Assembly (NCBI RefSeq): GCF_963678635.1
Contig: NC_087066.1
Location: 53,396,312 to 53,460,311, forward strand
DNA: 64,000 nucleotides
Direction: 5' to 3'
Source of the DNA: Symsagittifera roscoffensis
Lineage: Eukaryota; Xenacoelomorpha; Acoela; Convolutidae
Position 1 is the first letter of the stretch. The number at the start of each line of letters is the position of its first letter. Below are positions 62,200 to 64,000 of the stretch, one piece after another. Under the pieces are notes generated by a model. That model was not told where the DNA came from. It saw nothing but the letters and a program-made list of their open reading frames with translations, and ran no database searches. A program made the translations under genes and the position numbers.

Positions 62200-63290
62200 G
62201 TAGCGCAGACTCTTGTTTAGGTCGTGATGATTTTTTTTCAGGCAAGTCTTAAATTTTGATCGGCTCATTTTTTTAAAAAAATTTCCATTCATTTTCTTTG
62301 ATCGACTTCTAATTTCGAAAATGGATTTTAACTATCAGATTTCCCAGTGAAATAAAAAGAATTATCTATTGATCTAGTTTTTCAATATGGGGTAATTTTT
62401 ATCAAAAAAGCGTCAATTATAAATTGTTCTAGAAGTTCGAAGAGTTTAAATTCATCTATTTTTTCTTTGAAATGCGAAACCTGACATTTTTTTCACAAAA
62501 AAAAAACAACTAAGTAATTTCTTATGGTTACTTGTGTTCATTGACTCTTATAAAATTGTCTGTTGGCTATGTTTTAACTCGAAATCTTCAGTGGTAGCGG
62601 AGAAATCAGCTCTAGTTTCCATATGCTTTTTGATGCATATATTTGGCAATTAACTATCTGTTTTCACTACAGAAATCAACTTTTCAATAGATTTGATGTC
62701 AACATAATCATCATTTTTATTGCATGATCAATTAGGATTTTTGCTGTGTCCGATATTAATAAGATTAATGAACGTATTGAGTACTCTTATATAGATCTTG
62801 CTGATTTTTTTTGTTGTTTTTTTTTTCAGGACAAGGTCTTAAAATTCCCGCTCAGTTTTTGATTTTTCGCCGTTTGACTTGTGATTTTTTATGTTCAGTG
62901 AATTTCCATTGTTAAAAAGAAGGCTAACTTCACTATCGAACAAAAGTGTAAAGGTGACAAAAAAGGTCTGATTTCGAAAATGGAAAGTAATTTATCAGAT
63001 TTCCCAGCGAAATAAAACTTTTACGTTTTGATCCAGTTTTCTCAAATTTGGTTTATTTTAACAAAAAAATGTCCATCAAAAATGGTTCTACAAATTCAAA
63101 GATCTTTAAGGCCATTATTTTTTTTCTTCGAAATTCAAAAGTTGATGGCTCTTGAAAAAACAATCAGTTTTTTTCAGTTTCCTTGCGTTCATTACTCTTT
63201 TCCAACAGTTTGTTGGTCATGTTATTTGCTTACAATTTTAATACCAATTTTTGCAAATAGATTTTTGGCAGATAGTTTTTTGCAAATAGT
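62200..63290 (+). repeat. Two diverged ~590-bp intron repeats
   Basis: About 62230-62640 and 62820-63290 share ordered blocks: TTTTTTTCAGG(a)CAAG, AATTTCCATT, ATTTCGAAAATGGA, ATCAGATTTCCCAG(T/C)GAAATAAAA, TTGATC(T/C)AGTTTT, and GTTCATT(G)ACTCTT. They are clearly related but strongly diverged. The function is unknown. Confidence 0.7.
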
Positions 63291-64000
63291 TATATCTTAT
63301 GGTGAAACTCTATTGATCGAATATCAGCAAGCTAATATAAGTTATAAGAATAAATTAACCATTTTTTGCGGCAGTAGTTGAAATTTTTACGCTTAAGTAG
63401 GTTTTCTTTGTGAAGGTCTTTGACATTAAATTGACTAGCTTAGTATCTTATTAAGTTTTTTTTAATGAAATTTACTTGAAATTGTTAATGGACCTTTGTT
63501 GAAAGTCTCAGCGATTTTTGCCTTCCTTGTTTTTTTTAGTGGGTGTTTCGCCTATTTTTATCCTCTTTAATGCTGGATTTCCCGCTGGGACTTTTTTCTA
63601 ATGCTTTGTCGAATTGTTTGGATAACTGGTTGTTGCTGGATTGTTGTCAGATCTTATCATTTTATTTTAAAGCGCCAACAAGAATCATTGTACAGGCTTT
63701 GTTTCTGCGCTTACAATGAATTTTTAAAATTAGTTCTCGTTATTTCTGTTTGTCGACCAATCAAACTCATTTTTCATTCTAAAATGCTTATTTTGAAGGT
63801 TCGTTTAATACAAATGTTGTAAGGACTTCAAACTATTTTTTTTGTATTCAAAAAAGAGCAGATGTTCATAGCTATCGTCTATAAAAGTATCACCCGTACA
63901 TAACAAAAATTCAAAAATCTGATCTGCCACACCAAAGTCTAACTTATTTCAGAGCTTGTGCAGATATGATCCATGTCTGATTTGAACATGGCCACGTCTG

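Larger units (their letters stand above)
61612..64000 (+). other. Intron of the RNF31-like gene (to window end)
   Basis: Starts with donor GTCAGT after CCAAG. Several pyrimidine-rich CAG sites occur (near 62242, 62830, 63177 and 63951), but none is followed by sequence resembling the expected DC-LFYLRDW-like start of the linear-chain-determining domain. The next exon therefore lies beyond 64000 or is unrecognised. The DNA is AT-rich and non-coding. Confidence 0.6.

Noticed and set aside
63028-63822. 117- and 73-codon frames in the intron
   Set aside because: They lie within AT-rich repeat sequence, without a recognisable domain or splice context, and do not match the expected HOIP C-terminus.

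Overview
The window is animal nuclear DNA dominated by retroelements. The host gene at the right end has the RING1-IBR-RING2 layout of HOIP/RNF31, is interrupted by an intron and sits in AT-rich, repeat-rich DNA. A broken Penelope-like element lies at the left edge. I infer an invertebrate metazoan. A cnidarian is my best guess, from the style of the Penelope element and the HOIP gene, but the sequence does not prove it.

Layout: 1-1790 holds a decayed Penelope-like element with a PHD-type zinc finger inside its reverse transcriptase. 1984-2397 is a ~160-bp satellite. 2398-25584 is a 23.2-kb Ty3/gypsy-type LTR retroelement on the + strand (copy F). 25585-27169 is a palindromic centre with a diverged LTR, a fragment of a third copy and a 200-N assembly gap. 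27170-54631 is a second copy on the - strand (copy R), 3' end to 3' end with F. R carries an internal ~4.9-kb tandem duplication of leader plus gag. 54632-55130 is the same satellite again, in the same orientation as on the left. 53197-59340 is a 3,071-bp tandem duplication, apparently exact, that carries R's 5' LTR and the start of the HOIP gene. 58745-61611 is the long coding exon of the RNF31-like gene, followed by intron to the window end.

The retroelement is the remarkable part. Comparing F and R by eye, almost every break in one copy is intact in the other, so the common ancestor probably had two giant open reading frames. The first (about 6312-14633 in F) reads Gag (two CCHC knuckles), protease, reverse transcriptase, RNase H, integrase with a GPY/F-like tail, and then a macro (ADP-ribose-binding-like) domain. 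After ~400 nt comes a second ORF of roughly 2,900 codons (about 15032-23847). It starts with a coiled coil, continues with an SGNH/GDSL-hydrolase-like domain, and then runs through more than 2,000 residues I cannot assign, part of which may be a second, degenerate SGNH-like fold. No envelope-like signal peptide or membrane anchor was recognised. The element also has a ~3-kb leader studded with a CCGGAGGGGT-type motif and LTRs with conserved hairpins and a CRE-like site.

Both copies are dead. F has lost the reverse-transcriptase core. R has lost the end of integrase and the last ~1 kb of ORF2. Both share a stop and a frameshift inside integrase. Their 3' flanks mirror each other, which points to inverted duplication of one inserted copy, although the gap and exact repeats mean assembly error must be considered.
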